DNA of 64,000 nt, taken from NCBI GenBank assembly GCA_038154685.1, contig JAYPYW010000001.1, forward strand, positions 1 through 64,000. Direction: 5' to 3'. The stretch comes from GCA-002722245 sp038154685 (GTDB taxonomy: Bacteria > Bacteroidota > Bacteroidia > Flavobacteriales_C > GCA-002722245). The stretch's first letter is position 1; the number at the start of each line of letters is the position of its first letter. The translations under genes were made by a program, and so were the position numbers. Shown one piece after another: positions 35,284-43,921 of this stretch. The notes beneath the pieces are model-generated. The model was given only the letters and a program-made list of their open reading frames with translations, made no database searches and had not been told where the DNA came from.

Positions 35284-35659
35284 ATTCGAACTTCAGCCCC
35301 AATATCTTTTCATATTCTTGTCCGCATTCTAAAAGGTCTTCATCAAGAATATCATAAAACCAAAACATTGTAATATTAACACCTTGATTCATCAATTCTT
35401 TTAAACGCTTAAATATGTTATAAACAAACTTTGATGATGAAGAGTTATAATACTCTAACTTAAAATGGAAATCTAATTTTTTACCATTTGCATTGCTTGG
35501 CGCCCAATTTAAAAACTGATCCAGCCATTTCATTACCGGTTCGAAAAAAGTAAGCACATTCTCTGGACGACACTCACCTTCAAGCGTAAACTGGAAAGAC
35601 TCAATATTAAAGTCTAACTGTGGCGTTGTATCTCCTCTTTCTATAACTAGCGACTCCAT
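35264..35659 (-). CDS. SiaC-family regulatory phosphoprotein (DUF1987)
   Basis: A 131-residue protein of the SiaC/DUF1987 family. In Pseudomonas, SiaC is phosphorylated by SiaB and dephosphorylated by SiaA, and the unphosphorylated form activates the diguanylate cyclase SiaD. The sequence shows the family's PQLDFN N-terminus, RPENVLTFFEPVMKWLDQFL and the phospho-site region LEYYNSSSSKFVYNIF (Ser73-Ser76; SiaC itself uses a Thr in this loop). It begins two bases after the kinase gene. No diguanylate cyclase is nearby, so the output partner is unknown. Confidence 0.85.
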   Translation of the reverse strand: MESLVIERGDTTPQLDFNIESFQFTLEGECRPENVLTFFEPVMKWLDQFLNWAPSNANGKKLDFHFKLEYYNSSSSKFVYNIFKRLKELMNQGVNITMFWFYDILDEDLLECGQEYEKILGLKFEFIALQD

Positions 35660-35660
35660 C

Positions 35661-36209
35661 TTAATTAGCGTCTTGTACTTTTATTTTTAACGTGAAAAAA
35701 GAATTTTCTCCATCAATTTTTTCAAAATCGAATTCAAACTTATTTCCACTTTTAATGGCCATATCAATAATTCCTAAACCGGCTCCTCCTCTAACATTAA
35801 GCTCCCTTTCATTGGTTAATATTTCATTGTACCAATCTCTTAATCCTTCTTTCTCTAAAGAGTTAGCTTTGATGAGCTTGTCTTTGAGTGCGTCAATCTC
35901 ATTATTTGAAATTTTATTACCAGTTGCGAGATAATAAAAGTCATCATCCTTTCCCAAAACAAAAGTCGCAGGATACTTATCCCCTTCGTTTTTTAAAGCA
36001 TGTTTTGTCAGGTTTTCTAGTGACTCAATCATGATGTTATAAACCTTCTTCATAATTGACCGCCCACCAATATTACTTTTAGCCATTAAAAGCAACACAG
36101 TAATTAAATCAGGAGAGAATTCTCCCGTGTAAGATAACCTCACAGAATTATCCTCCATCAACTGATGGGTTTCATATGCAAACTGGGAATTTATTCTTTC
36201 AGCACTCAT
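35661..36209 (-). CDS. SiaB-family protein kinase
   Basis: A 182-residue GHKL-type kinase of the SiaB family. The N-box region reads IMIESLENLTKHALKNEG (Asn66) and the glycine-rich lid reads VRGGAGLGIIDMAIKSG (140-153). There is a beta-rich closing segment FFTLKIKV. It should phosphorylate the SiaC-like protein encoded immediately downstream, forming a partner switch analogous to anti-sigma factor systems. The matching phosphatase is probably the SpoIIE-type PP2C protein at 37799-41044. Confidence 0.85.
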   Translation of the reverse strand: MSAERINSQFAYETHQLMEDNSVRLSYTGEFSPDLITVLLLMAKSNIGGRSIMKKVYNIMIESLENLTKHALKNEGDKYPATFVLGKDDDFYYLATGNKISNNEIDALKDKLIKANSLEKEGLRDWYNEILTNERELNVRGGAGLGIIDMAIKSGNKFEFDFEKIDGENSFFTLKIKVQDAN

Positions 36210-36323
36210 TATTCGTCCGAGTTGTACGGTAATTTGTCATAAAGGTTCTCTAATTAAGATAGAAATATAATTAATTCCATAAAAGTTTTCCTTCAATCAT
36301 TTAACTGGGGCGTTTTTCTTTAT

Positions 36324-36331
36324 TATCTTAG
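36324..36331 (+). promoter_or_regulatory. Probable -7 element of gltA
   Basis: TATCTTAG, one base from the TAnnTTTG consensus, 39 bases upstream of the gltA ATG. Confidence 0.4.
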
Positions 36332-36370
36332 TGACCCACAATTGTAAAAATCCAAAAAAGTAATATACCA

Positions 36371-37657
36371 ATGAGCGAAATTGCAAAGGTTGAAATTGGA
36401 GGTCAGTCATACGAACTACCTGTAATTACTGGAACAGAAGACGAGAAAGGAATTGATATCACTAAATTAAGAGCGCTTTCAGGAGCTGTTACTCTTGATT
36501 CTGGATTCAAAAACACTGGTTCAACTAAAAGTGCTGTTACTTACCTTGACGGTGAGAATGGTATTTTAAGATATAGAGGTTACTCAATCGAAGAATTAGC
36601 TGAAAAAGCATCCTTCATTGAAGTTGCTTATTTATTAATTAATGGTGAGTTACCTACAAAAGCTCAATTAGCAGATTTTGAAGCTAACATTACAAACCAC
36701 ACATTAATTCACGAGGACATGAAGCGTTTCTACGAAGCCTATCCTTCGAAAGCACACCCAATGGGAATTGTTGCTTCGTTATTATGTTCTCTTTCTACTT
36801 TCTACCCAGATTCTCAAAATCCAAACAGAACTGAGGAAGAAGTTGAATTAACTATCTACAGATTATTAGCAAAGTTACCAACTATCGCTGCTTGGGCTTA
36901 TAAAAACTTTGTTGGTCATCCAGTTGTTTACCCTAAGAATAACTTAGATTACAACGAGAACTTCTTAAACATGATGTTCGGATTACCATCAGAAGAATAC
37001 AAGTTAGATCCAGTTATTACTGATGCGTTAAACAAATTATTAATCTTACATGCTGATCACGAGCAAAACTGTTCGGCGTCAACTGTAAGAATCGTTGGTT
37101 CTTCGCATGCTAACTTATACTCTTCAATTTCTGCTGGTGTTATCGCATTATGGGGACCACTTCATGGAGGTGCTAACCAAGCAGTAATCGAAATGTTAGA
37201 AGCTATTCACAAAGATGGTTCTCCATTAGAAGAGTGGATTGCAAAAGCAAAAGATAAGAATGATCCATTTAGATTAATGGGATTCGGACATAGAGTTTAC
37301 AAAAACTTTGACCCTAGAGCAAGAATCATCAAGAAAGCTGCAGATGATGTATTAAACAAATTAGGAATCGAAGATCCATTAATTGAAATCGCTAAAGAAT
37401 TAGAGCAAGTTGCTCTTAACGACGAGTACTTCAAAGCAAGAAACTTGTATCCTAACGTTGATTTCTACTCTGGAATCATTTACAAAGCATTAGGAATACC
37501 AACTGAAATGTTTACTGTAATGTTCGCATTAGGTAGATTACCAGGATGGATTGCACAATGGAAAGAAATGATCGAAAACAAAGAACCAATCGGTCGTCCA
37601 CGTCAGATTTACGTTGGAGAAAACGAAAGAGCTTATGTTCCTGTTGAGAACAGATAA
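36371..37657 (+). CDS. gltA: Citrate synthase
   Basis: GltA condenses oxaloacetate and acetyl-CoA to citrate in the TCA cycle. The 428 residues match the hexameric Gram-negative type. Signatures include YLDGENGILRYRGYSIEELAEK, HADHEQNCSASTVRIVGSS, the catalytic His region WGPLHGGANQAVIEML, FGHRVYKNFDPRA and the Asp-containing VDFYSGIIYKALGIP. The C-terminus (RPRQIYVGENERAYVPVENR) is intact. It is monocistronic with its own terminator. Confidence 0.97.
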   Translation: MSEIAKVEIGGQSYELPVITGTEDEKGIDITKLRALSGAVTLDSGFKNTGSTKSAVTYLDGENGILRYRGYSIEELAEKASFIEVAYLLINGELPTKAQLADFEANITNHTLIHEDMKRFYEAYPSKAHPMGIVASLLCSLSTFYPDSQNPNRTEEEVELTIYRLLAKLPTIAAWAYKNFVGHPVVYPKNNLDYNENFLNMMFGLPSEEYKLDPVITDALNKLLILHADHEQNCSASTVRIVGSSHANLYSSISAGVIALWGPLHGGANQAVIEMLEAIHKDGSPLEEWIAKAKDKNDPFRLMGFGHRVYKNFDPRARIIKKAADDVLNKLGIEDPLIEIAKELEQVALNDEYFKARNLYPNVDFYSGIIYKALGIPTEMFTVMFALGRLPGWIAQWKEMIENKEPIGRPRQIYVGENERAYVPVENR

Positions 37658-37680
37658 GATCAAATCAGAATAAATTAGAA

Positions 37681-37710
37681 AAAGAGGTTTCAATTTTGAA
37701 GCCTCTTTTT
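37681..37710 (+). terminator. gltA terminator
   Basis: An 11-bp stem AAAGAGGTTTC / GAAGCCTCTTT with one G-T pair and the loop AATTTT, followed by a run of T, 23 bases after the gltA stop. Confidence 0.9.
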
Positions 37711-37798
37711 TTGTTTTATAGTACTTTAAAGCCTCCAAATACCTTAATTTTATGGAACCATTTTTTTCAAATAACGTATTTGGAAAGATGCTTTGGGG

Positions 37799-40700
37799 AT
37801 GAAAAAAATTCTATTCCATCTTTTTCTATTATTATCTGGAACTTTGTTATCGCAAAGTTACCACATGCGTACGCTTACCCAAGAGGATGACAGCTTAGCA
37901 GACAACACCGTAAATGATCTTCTTCAGGACAGAAGGGGGTTAATTTGGATGGCAACCGATCAAGGGATTTCACAATGGAACGGTATCGAATTCTCCCAAA
38001 TAATTAAAACCAAAGATCTTCCAGCTAAAGAAGTACAATGTTTATATGAGGATGTAAAAGGTCATTTGTGGATTGGTACATCAGGCGGTTTATCTGTTTA
38101 TGATGGCTATAACTTAAAAAATTTCACCGAAGAAGATGGTCTTCCTTCCAATGCTATTAAATCAATCGTTGAAGATGGATTTGGCCGTTTATGGATTGGT
38201 ACTCACAGAGGTGGATTATGTACTTTAGATAACTTTTCGAATGATGGGACTAAGTTTTTAAAATATGAACTCAGATCCAGATCAATACAAAACCTTACTA
38301 TAAATAAAGTAATAGAAACTCCTGACGCAAAAGTTTATGCTGGTACGGACATTGGGTTGTTTGAAATAGACAATGGAAATGATAAGTTATTTGGAGCCAG
38401 ACAAGGCGTAAGAGGCCAGGTTGAAGACATAATTGAAGATGTTAATGGGGATATTTGGATTGGAACTGATGAAGGTCTGATTCTTAAATCCAATACAAAC
38501 ATCAAAAAATTCCACATATCTACAGGATTTCCCATAAGAGGTGTTAAATCCTTGGAGATTGATAAATCTGATAACATATGGATTGGAACTCTTATCAACG
38601 GAGTTATCAAACTAAACATCAATACCTTCGAATACAAAGTTTACAACAATAACAACAGTAATCTTTGTGGTAACTCAGTGAGCGCCATTCTTGAGGACGC
38701 GAATGATAATATTTGGGTCGCAGCAAGCGATATGGGTGTTTCCAAACTTACAGGAATATCATTTTCTTATTTAAATGAAAAAAATGGTTTGCCAAATGAA
38801 AAAATCAACTCACTAATTCAGGGCCAAGATGGAAACTTCTGGTTTGGTACGGAAAGAGGATTGATATGGTCAGATCAAAAGGATTCAATATATGTATTTA
38901 ATAAATCCAATGGTTTACCAACCAATTATGTCTCAACTGTTTTCGAAGATGATGAAGATAACATATGGGTAGGTACGATTGCGGGACTTACAAAAATCAG
39001 AAACAGAGAAATTGTTAAAACCTATGGTTTTATGGATGGATTTTCTCCTATTACATGTATTTCCCAGGATGATGAAGGAATAGTTTGGGTAGGAACTAAA
39101 GGTGGTGGAGTTGCCCAAATTGATGGAGAAAAAATCAAATTCCTAAGAATGATCGATGGTTTGCCAAACGGAGATATTACAGCTGTTACAAAGGACCAAT
39201 CTGGCAAGATTTGGATTGGAACAAGGAATACTGGTATCATTTGGTATAACGGGATTGAATTTGCCACTATAACAGAGGAGGACGGGCTATTACCTTCCAA
39301 TAAAATTAATACCATGATTAAGGGTCCAAGGAAAGAGATTTACATTGGAACTAGAAATGGTTTAACTATTTATAATGAAAGCAGACAAGGAAGTGAAACT
39401 AATATTACTACTATTACCTCAAAGAATTCAAAACTCTCCTCAGACAATATTAAATCTTTAATTGTTGATGAAGACAATGATTTGTGGGTGGCTACGAATG
39501 CGGGCTTAGACCGTATTTCTTTTAACCCACCGCAAGTTACTCGACAAACAGGGGAATTGATTTCAGAAATCAAGCACTTTGGAAACACACATGGAGTAAT
39601 CGGAAGGAAAATTAACACCAATGCCGTTTGTGAGGATTTTGATGGTAATGTATGGTTCGGAACGACAATTGGAGCGCTTAAACATGATAGGACGGTAGAT
39701 AATACTAATGATGTTGCTCCTCAGGTTTTCTTTACAGGGTTAAACCTTAATGGACAAAAAATAGATTGGAAAAATAGAAACTTTGAAGTTGAACCTTGGA
39801 GTGGGATTCCAAAAAACCTTGTACTTCCTTATGATTCTTCTACCGTTACTTTTGAGTTTGTTGGAGTAAACCATGATAATACTTCAAACGGGACAGCTTA
39901 TTATTGGTATCTGCAAGGATATGAAGAACCTAATTTCATCCCTAAATTCGAAAACGAAATTGAGTACAAAAAAATCCCTCCTGGAGATTATACTTTCATC
40001 GTATACTCTTGTAATGGTGATGAAATTTGTAGTGATAAAACACCTGCTAAATTCTCTTTCACTATTTCACCACCCTTTTGGCAAGAAATCTGGTTTATTT
40101 CATTGCTTGTAATTGTTGTAATTGGATCAATCATTCTTTTCATCCAGTTCAGAGAAAGAAAACTAGTTGCTGAAAGAGAATTATTGGAAGAAAAAGTAAA
40201 AGAACGTACGCAGGAGGTTGTAGATAAAAACAAACAGCTTGAATTAGTTAACCTTGAAATGGTTGCTAAAAACAAAGAGATTGAAGAAAAAAATAACGAC
40301 CTGAACTCAAGTATTAGGTATGCTTTAACAATTCAGCAAGCATCCTTCCCACCTGTTCAGGATTTAAAAGATCAAATTCCAAACTCATTTATTTACCATC
40401 TACCAAGAGACATTGTTTCTGGAGACTTTTATTGGTACAGAAAAGTTGGATCGAAATTCGTTATTGCATGTGCCGATTGTACAGGGCATGGTGTTCCAGG
40501 TGCTTTAACTAGTATGATTGGAATTGCCCTTTTAAATGAAATTGTCGGGGGTAATAAAATAACTGATCCTGCATTAGCCCTTGCTAATCTTGATAAAGGT
40601 ATTTTAAAGGCTTTCGAGAACAGTGAATCTGAAACTAATGACGGGATGGATATTAGTTTGATTACTGTTGATATTGAAAACAAGGTTATTGAATATGCTG

Positions 40701-41044
40701 GTGCTTACCGACCATTAATTATGGTTAGAGATGGAGAGTTAGCAGAACACAAGGCTACTAAAATGTCCATTGGGTTTAAAGACGTTCCAAACAAAGTTTT
40801 TGAAAAAACTACACTTCAATTCCAAGAAGGTGATTGCTTCTACATGTTCTCAGATGGTTACCCTGATCAATTCGGAGGAGAAAAAAATAAGAAGTTTAAA
40901 ACTAAAACCATGAAAGAGATGCTAGTTCAAGCTGCATCTATTGATATGGCCTCTCAAAAAGAAATTGTTGACCAACGATTAAGAGAATGGATGGGAGATA
41001 ACGAACAAGTTGATGACATACTTGTTATGGGGATAAAGTTCTAA
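37799..41044 (+). CDS. Periplasmic beta-propeller sensor fused to cytoplasmic SpoIIE-type PP2C phosphatase
   Basis: About 1081 residues from the ATG at 37799; a TTG two codons earlier is less likely. A signal peptide (KKILFHLFLLLSGTLLSQS) leads into some 14 two-component-regulator propeller repeats, each with an IWIGT-like core. A Y_Y_Y domain follows (about 660-755), then one membrane helix (about 764-784; IWFISLLVIVVIGSIILFIQF) and a coiled coil. The C-terminal PP2C domain has DIVSGDFYWYRKVGSKFVIACADCTGHGVPGAL split by its metal Asps and a final DQVDD-like segment. It is hybrid-sensor-like with a phosphatase output. It likely dephosphorylates the SiaC-like protein encoded at 35264. Confidence 0.92.
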   Translation: MKKILFHLFLLLSGTLLSQSYHMRTLTQEDDSLADNTVNDLLQDRRGLIWMATDQGISQWNGIEFSQIIKTKDLPAKEVQCLYEDVKGHLWIGTSGGLSVYDGYNLKNFTEEDGLPSNAIKSIVEDGFGRLWIGTHRGGLCTLDNFSNDGTKFLKYELRSRSIQNLTINKVIETPDAKVYAGTDIGLFEIDNGNDKLFGARQGVRGQVEDIIEDVNGDIWIGTDEGLILKSNTNIKKFHISTGFPIRGVKSLEIDKSDNIWIGTLINGVIKLNINTFEYKVYNNNNSNLCGNSVSAILEDANDNIWVAASDMGVSKLTGISFSYLNEKNGLPNEKINSLIQGQDGNFWFGTERGLIWSDQKDSIYVFNKSNGLPTNYVSTVFEDDEDNIWVGTIAGLTKIRNREIVKTYGFMDGFSPITCISQDDEGIVWVGTKGGGVAQIDGEKIKFLRMIDGLPNGDITAVTKDQSGKIWIGTRNTGIIWYNGIEFATITEEDGLLPSNKINTMIKGPRKEIYIGTRNGLTIYNESRQGSETNITTITSKNSKLSSDNIKSLIVDEDNDLWVATNAGLDRISFNPPQVTRQTGELISEIKHFGNTHGVIGRKINTNAVCEDFDGNVWFGTTIGALKHDRTVDNTNDVAPQVFFTGLNLNGQKIDWKNRNFEVEPWSGIPKNLVLPYDSSTVTFEFVGVNHDNTSNGTAYYWYLQGYEEPNFIPKFENEIEYKKIPPGDYTFIVYSCNGDEICSDKTPAKFSFTISPPFWQEIWFISLLVIVVIGSIILFIQFRERKLVAERELLEEKVKERTQEVVDKNKQLELVNLEMVAKNKEIEEKNNDLNSSIRYALTIQQASFPPVQDLKDQIPNSFIYHLPRDIVSGDFYWYRKVGSKFVIACADCTGHGVPGALTSMIGIALLNEIVGGNKITDPALALANLDKGILKAFENSESETNDGMDISLITVDIENKVIEYAGAYRPLIMVRDGELAEHKATKMSIGFKDVPNKVFEKTTLQFQEGDCFYMFSDGYPDQFGGEKNKKFKTKTMKEMLVQAASIDMASQKEIVDQRLREWMGDNEQVDDILVMGIKF

Positions 41045-41370
41045 TTTACCGGAACAATTTCAGCCAATTCTAAGCGAAGAAAAGCAAACTCTAGTAGTTC
41101 AATACTTTCATTCATTTCCTTTCTATTTAATGCTATCATTAAATTAGAAACAGGTGTTTTCAGGAATATCTTATCGATTAATTTATTGGACTTGTCTCCA
41201 TATTCTTCTAAAGTGGCCTTCAAAGCCCTTAAAAATATTTTTGCTTGATCCTTTTTGAATTTTAATATAAGGGTTCCGATACCTATAATTAACTCATCAG
41301 ATACTCCGCAGTACATTACATTACCTATTGAACTGGAAGAGATTAATTTATGACTACAATCTTTCATCAT
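41041..41370 (-). CDS. Small hypothetical protein, possibly DUF6686-like
   Basis: A 109-residue cytoplasmic protein. Its layout (CSHKLISSSSIGNVMYCG, IGIGTLILKF, IFLKTPVSNLMIALNRKEMNESIELLEFAFLRLELAEIV) resembles the DUF6686 group of small Bacteroidota proteins, but the match is judged by eye. It converges with the sensor phosphatase gene and overlaps its last four bases, so the two are unlikely to share a transcript. Function is unknown. Confidence 0.55.
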   Translation of the reverse strand: MMKDCSHKLISSSSIGNVMYCGVSDELIIGIGTLILKFKKDQAKIFLRALKATLEEYGDKSNKLIDKIFLKTPVSNLMIALNRKEMNESIELLEFAFLRLELAEIVPVN

Positions 41371-41460
41371 TTTATTTTTAGTTTCTTTCTAAAAACAAAT
41401 ATGAAATATTCAAACACTTATTGCAATCGCTAAAAAAAGTGAAAAAATGATAACTATCTA

Positions 41461-42747
41461 TTAAATTAACCCTCTAGATTTTAACTCCAAGTATTTGTTA
41501 ATTGTATCTACATTCAACTTTTGTGGAGTTGTTAAGATGGTATTTATACCATATTTCTGTAGCTCGGCAGCAATGGTTTGTTTTTCAATAACCGCTTTTT
41601 GGGCCATTGTTTGAACATAAATATCTTCAATGGTTTCCGCCTTCTTATTGGCTTTTTCAACCAAACCAGTATTCTCAAAAAAGATAACTACCAATAAATG
41701 AAGCTTGCTTATTTTTCTAAGCATCGGCATTGCGCGCTCCATGGCGTATAAACTCTCGAAATTTGAATACAAAAAGAGTAAACTTCTACCTTTTATATTT
41801 TGACGAACACCATAATAAAGCATTTCATAATTAGCATCGTTAAACCTTGTTTTTTGTCGGTAAAGATTTTCTAAAAGTTTTCTCAATTGACCGCCTAATT
41901 TCTCTGCTTTTACGTGAACCCCCAACTTATCAGAAAAGGTCATCAATCCAACTTTATCATCTTTTCGAAGCGCAATATTTGAAATTACTAATGCAGAGTT
42001 AACGCTATGATCCAACAAAGTCATATCATCAAACGGCATCTTCATGGCTCTACTCTTATCAATAATGGAATAAACACTTTGTGAACGTTCATCCTGATAT
42101 TGATTAACCATGATCTCCCCTTTCCTACTGGTTGCCTTCCAGTTTATTTTACGAAAATCATCTCCTTGAACATAAGGTTTGATTTGCTCAAACTCCTGCG
42201 CATTTCCTAATCGTCTTACCTTCTTAACTCCGTGATTTAAATTAGAGTTAGTAAATACCTTCAATTCATATTCTCTCATTAACCTAACTGAAGGATATAC
42301 CTTTGAAGCAAAATCCTGAGAGTAACGAATCCTCCTTTGGGCCACTCTTAAGGAAGTTCCTACAAATAAGTTCAGCGCACCAAATTTATACTCTCCTCTT
42401 TTAACCGGCTTTAGGTAATAATCAATTATTTCCTCCTCTCCAGGAGCCAGATTTAAAAAGCGCTTAAAATCTCTAATTTGAAACTGGTATGGCAATTCAT
42501 CAATAACCTTAAGAGTAACTGGCATATTGTAATGATTCTTAACCAGTATTCTTACATGATTGTCTTCTCCTAAATTCAATTGCTCTTTAACAATCCTTTC
42601 TGCTTCAATTTTTGTTGAGCTGCTGTATAGAATAAGTATGTCTACAAACAAATAAGCAAAAACAAGCGCCAGGAATAATTGGGCAAAAAAGAACAGCGAA
42701 CTCCATAAAAAACTTGCTACAAAGAAAGCAGCAGCTATCCCTAACAA
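41461..42747 (-). CDS. DUF58 domain-containing protein, start region interrupted
   Basis: A protein of about 428 residues with two N-terminal membrane segments and a DUF58/von Willebrand A-like domain. The family core is visible as RRLGNAQEFEQIKPYVQGDD, RKINWKATSRKGEIMVNQY and SIIDKSRAM. These proteins pair with MoxR ATPases in stress-related membrane complexes. The only usable start downstream of an in-frame TAA (42766-42768) is a TTG at 42747. Upstream of that TAA the same frame reads MKTNKFISNLY from a TTG two bases after the moxR stop, then TNWFFLLLGI. Relatives have an unbroken KxxxxLYLxNRFF there, so the true gene probably began at 42801. Confidence 0.85.
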   Translation of the reverse strand: MLGIAAAFFVASFLWSSLFFFAQLFLALVFAYLFVDILILYSSSTKIEAERIVKEQLNLGEDNHVRILVKNHYNMPVTLKVIDELPYQFQIRDFKRFLNLAPGEEEIIDYYLKPVKRGEYKFGALNLFVGTSLRVAQRRIRYSQDFASKVYPSVRLMREYELKVFTNSNLNHGVKKVRRLGNAQEFEQIKPYVQGDDFRKINWKATSRKGEIMVNQYQDERSQSVYSIIDKSRAMKMPFDDMTLLDHSVNSALVISNIALRKDDKVGLMTFSDKLGVHVKAEKLGGQLRKLLENLYRQKTRFNDANYEMLYYGVRQNIKGRSLLFLYSNFESLYAMERAMPMLRKISKLHLLVVIFFENTGLVEKANKKAETIEDIYVQTMAQKAVIEKQTIAAELQKYGINTILTTPQKLNVDTINKYLELKSRGLI

Positions 42748-42801
42748 AAGGAAAAACCAATTGGTTTAATATAAGTTCGATATGAATTTATTTGTTTTCA
42801 A
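42748..42801 (-). pseudogene. Detached first codons of the DUF58 gene with in-frame TAA
   Basis: TTG at 42801, eleven codons (ending KFISNLY), a TAA at 42766-42768, then TNWFFL joining the downstream ORF in frame. A Leu codon TTA changed to TAA would explain it. The reading rests on recalled family resemblance, not on an alignment. Confidence 0.55.
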
Positions 42802-42803
42802 GA

Positions 42804-43919
42804 TTATCTAGGCACTTCAATTTTTTGTACAATTTCAGCAATTACATCCTCTGCTGAAATCCCTTCCATTTCGGTTTCTGGCGTAAGAATTATTCTATGA
42901 TTTAAAACAGGTTCACACACATATTGAATATCGTCCGGAGTAACAAAATCTCTTCCTCTAACTGCAGCAGCTGTTTTAGCAGATCTTAAAATAGATAAGG
43001 AGGCTCTTGGAGATGCTCCTAAATATAAACGAGCATGATTTCTTGTTTCAGCGACTATTTTAGCAATGTATTCAATTAACTGATCCTCAATTTTCACCTC
43101 CTCAATTAAACCTTGAAACTCCTCAATATCAGCAGCTGTTAAAACCGAATTAATGTCATCGAAGGATACTTCCTTAATGTTGTTTTTAAACCTTTGTAAA
43201 ATTGCAACCTCATCCTGAATTCCTGGATATTCTAGTTTAATTCTAAAAAGAAATCTATCCAATTGAGCTTCAGGCAAGCGATAAGTTCCTTCCTGCTCTA
43301 TTGGGTTTTGGGTGGCCATTATAAAAAATGGAGGATCTAACTTAAAAGTTTCTCCATCGTTAGTTATTTGTCGCTCCTCCATTACCTCAAAAAGTGCAGC
43401 TTGAGTTTTAGCAGGCGCTCTGTTAATCTCATCAATCAACACGATATTCGAGAAAATAGGTCCTTTCTTATAAGTGAATTCCGATGTTTTAACATTAAAA
43501 ACAGAAGTTCCCAGCACATCAGAAGGCATTAAATCTGGCGTAAACTGAATTCTTGAATAATCTACCGAAAGGGTTTTAGAAACCACTTTAGACGTCATTG
43601 TTTTGGCAATTCCTGGAACCCCTTCTAGTAATACATGTCCACGAGAAAAAATTGCCAAAATAATTTGATCAATTAGCTCATGCTGACCAATAATCATTTT
43701 CCTTGCTTCGGCTTTAACTTCTTCAATCTTATTTTGAAACTTTTGAAGCTTTAATCGTGATTCAGGTACAAAAGGCTTTGGAGCTTCCTCAACCATCTCT
43801 TCTTTTGGATCAATTATATCCTCTGATGGCACTTGTTCACTATTTACCGGCGCTTCATTAGAAGTATTATTTACTTGCTCCTCTTGATTTTCTGACTGGT
43901 TATTTTCGTTTAATTCCAT
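42804..43919 (-). CDS. MoxR-family AAA+ ATPase
   Basis: A 371-residue ATPase. An acidic, Asn/Gln-rich N-terminal extension (about 1-55, NENNQSENQEEQVNN) precedes the MoxR core. Walker A is LLEGVPGIAKTMTS, Walker B is VLIDEINRAPAKTQ, sensor 1 is MATQNPIEQEGTYRLPEAQLDRF and the C-terminal lid has GASPRASLSILRSAK. MoxR proteins act as chaperones for assembling or activating partner complexes, typically VWA/DUF58 proteins. The DUF58 gene follows within two bases of the stop and DUF4350 precedes by two bases, so it is mid-operon. Confidence 0.94.
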   Translation of the reverse strand: MELNENNQSENQEEQVNNTSNEAPVNSEQVPSEDIIDPKEEMVEEAPKPFVPESRLKLQKFQNKIEEVKAEARKMIIGQHELIDQIILAIFSRGHVLLEGVPGIAKTMTSKVVSKTLSVDYSRIQFTPDLMPSDVLGTSVFNVKTSEFTYKKGPIFSNIVLIDEINRAPAKTQAALFEVMEERQITNDGETFKLDPPFFIMATQNPIEQEGTYRLPEAQLDRFLFRIKLEYPGIQDEVAILQRFKNNIKEVSFDDINSVLTAADIEEFQGLIEEVKIEDQLIEYIAKIVAETRNHARLYLGASPRASLSILRSAKTAAAVRGRDFVTPDDIQYVCEPVLNHRIILTPETEMEGISAEDVIAEIVQKIEVPR

Positions 43920-43921
43920 AT

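Noticed and set aside
42754..42767. AAACCAATTGGTTT, a perfect 14-bp palindrome before DUF58, considered as an operator
   Set aside because: It lies within what seems to be the original DUF58 coding sequence (TNWF codons) in the middle of an operon, so a promoter-linked operator is unlikely; its symmetry may be accidental.
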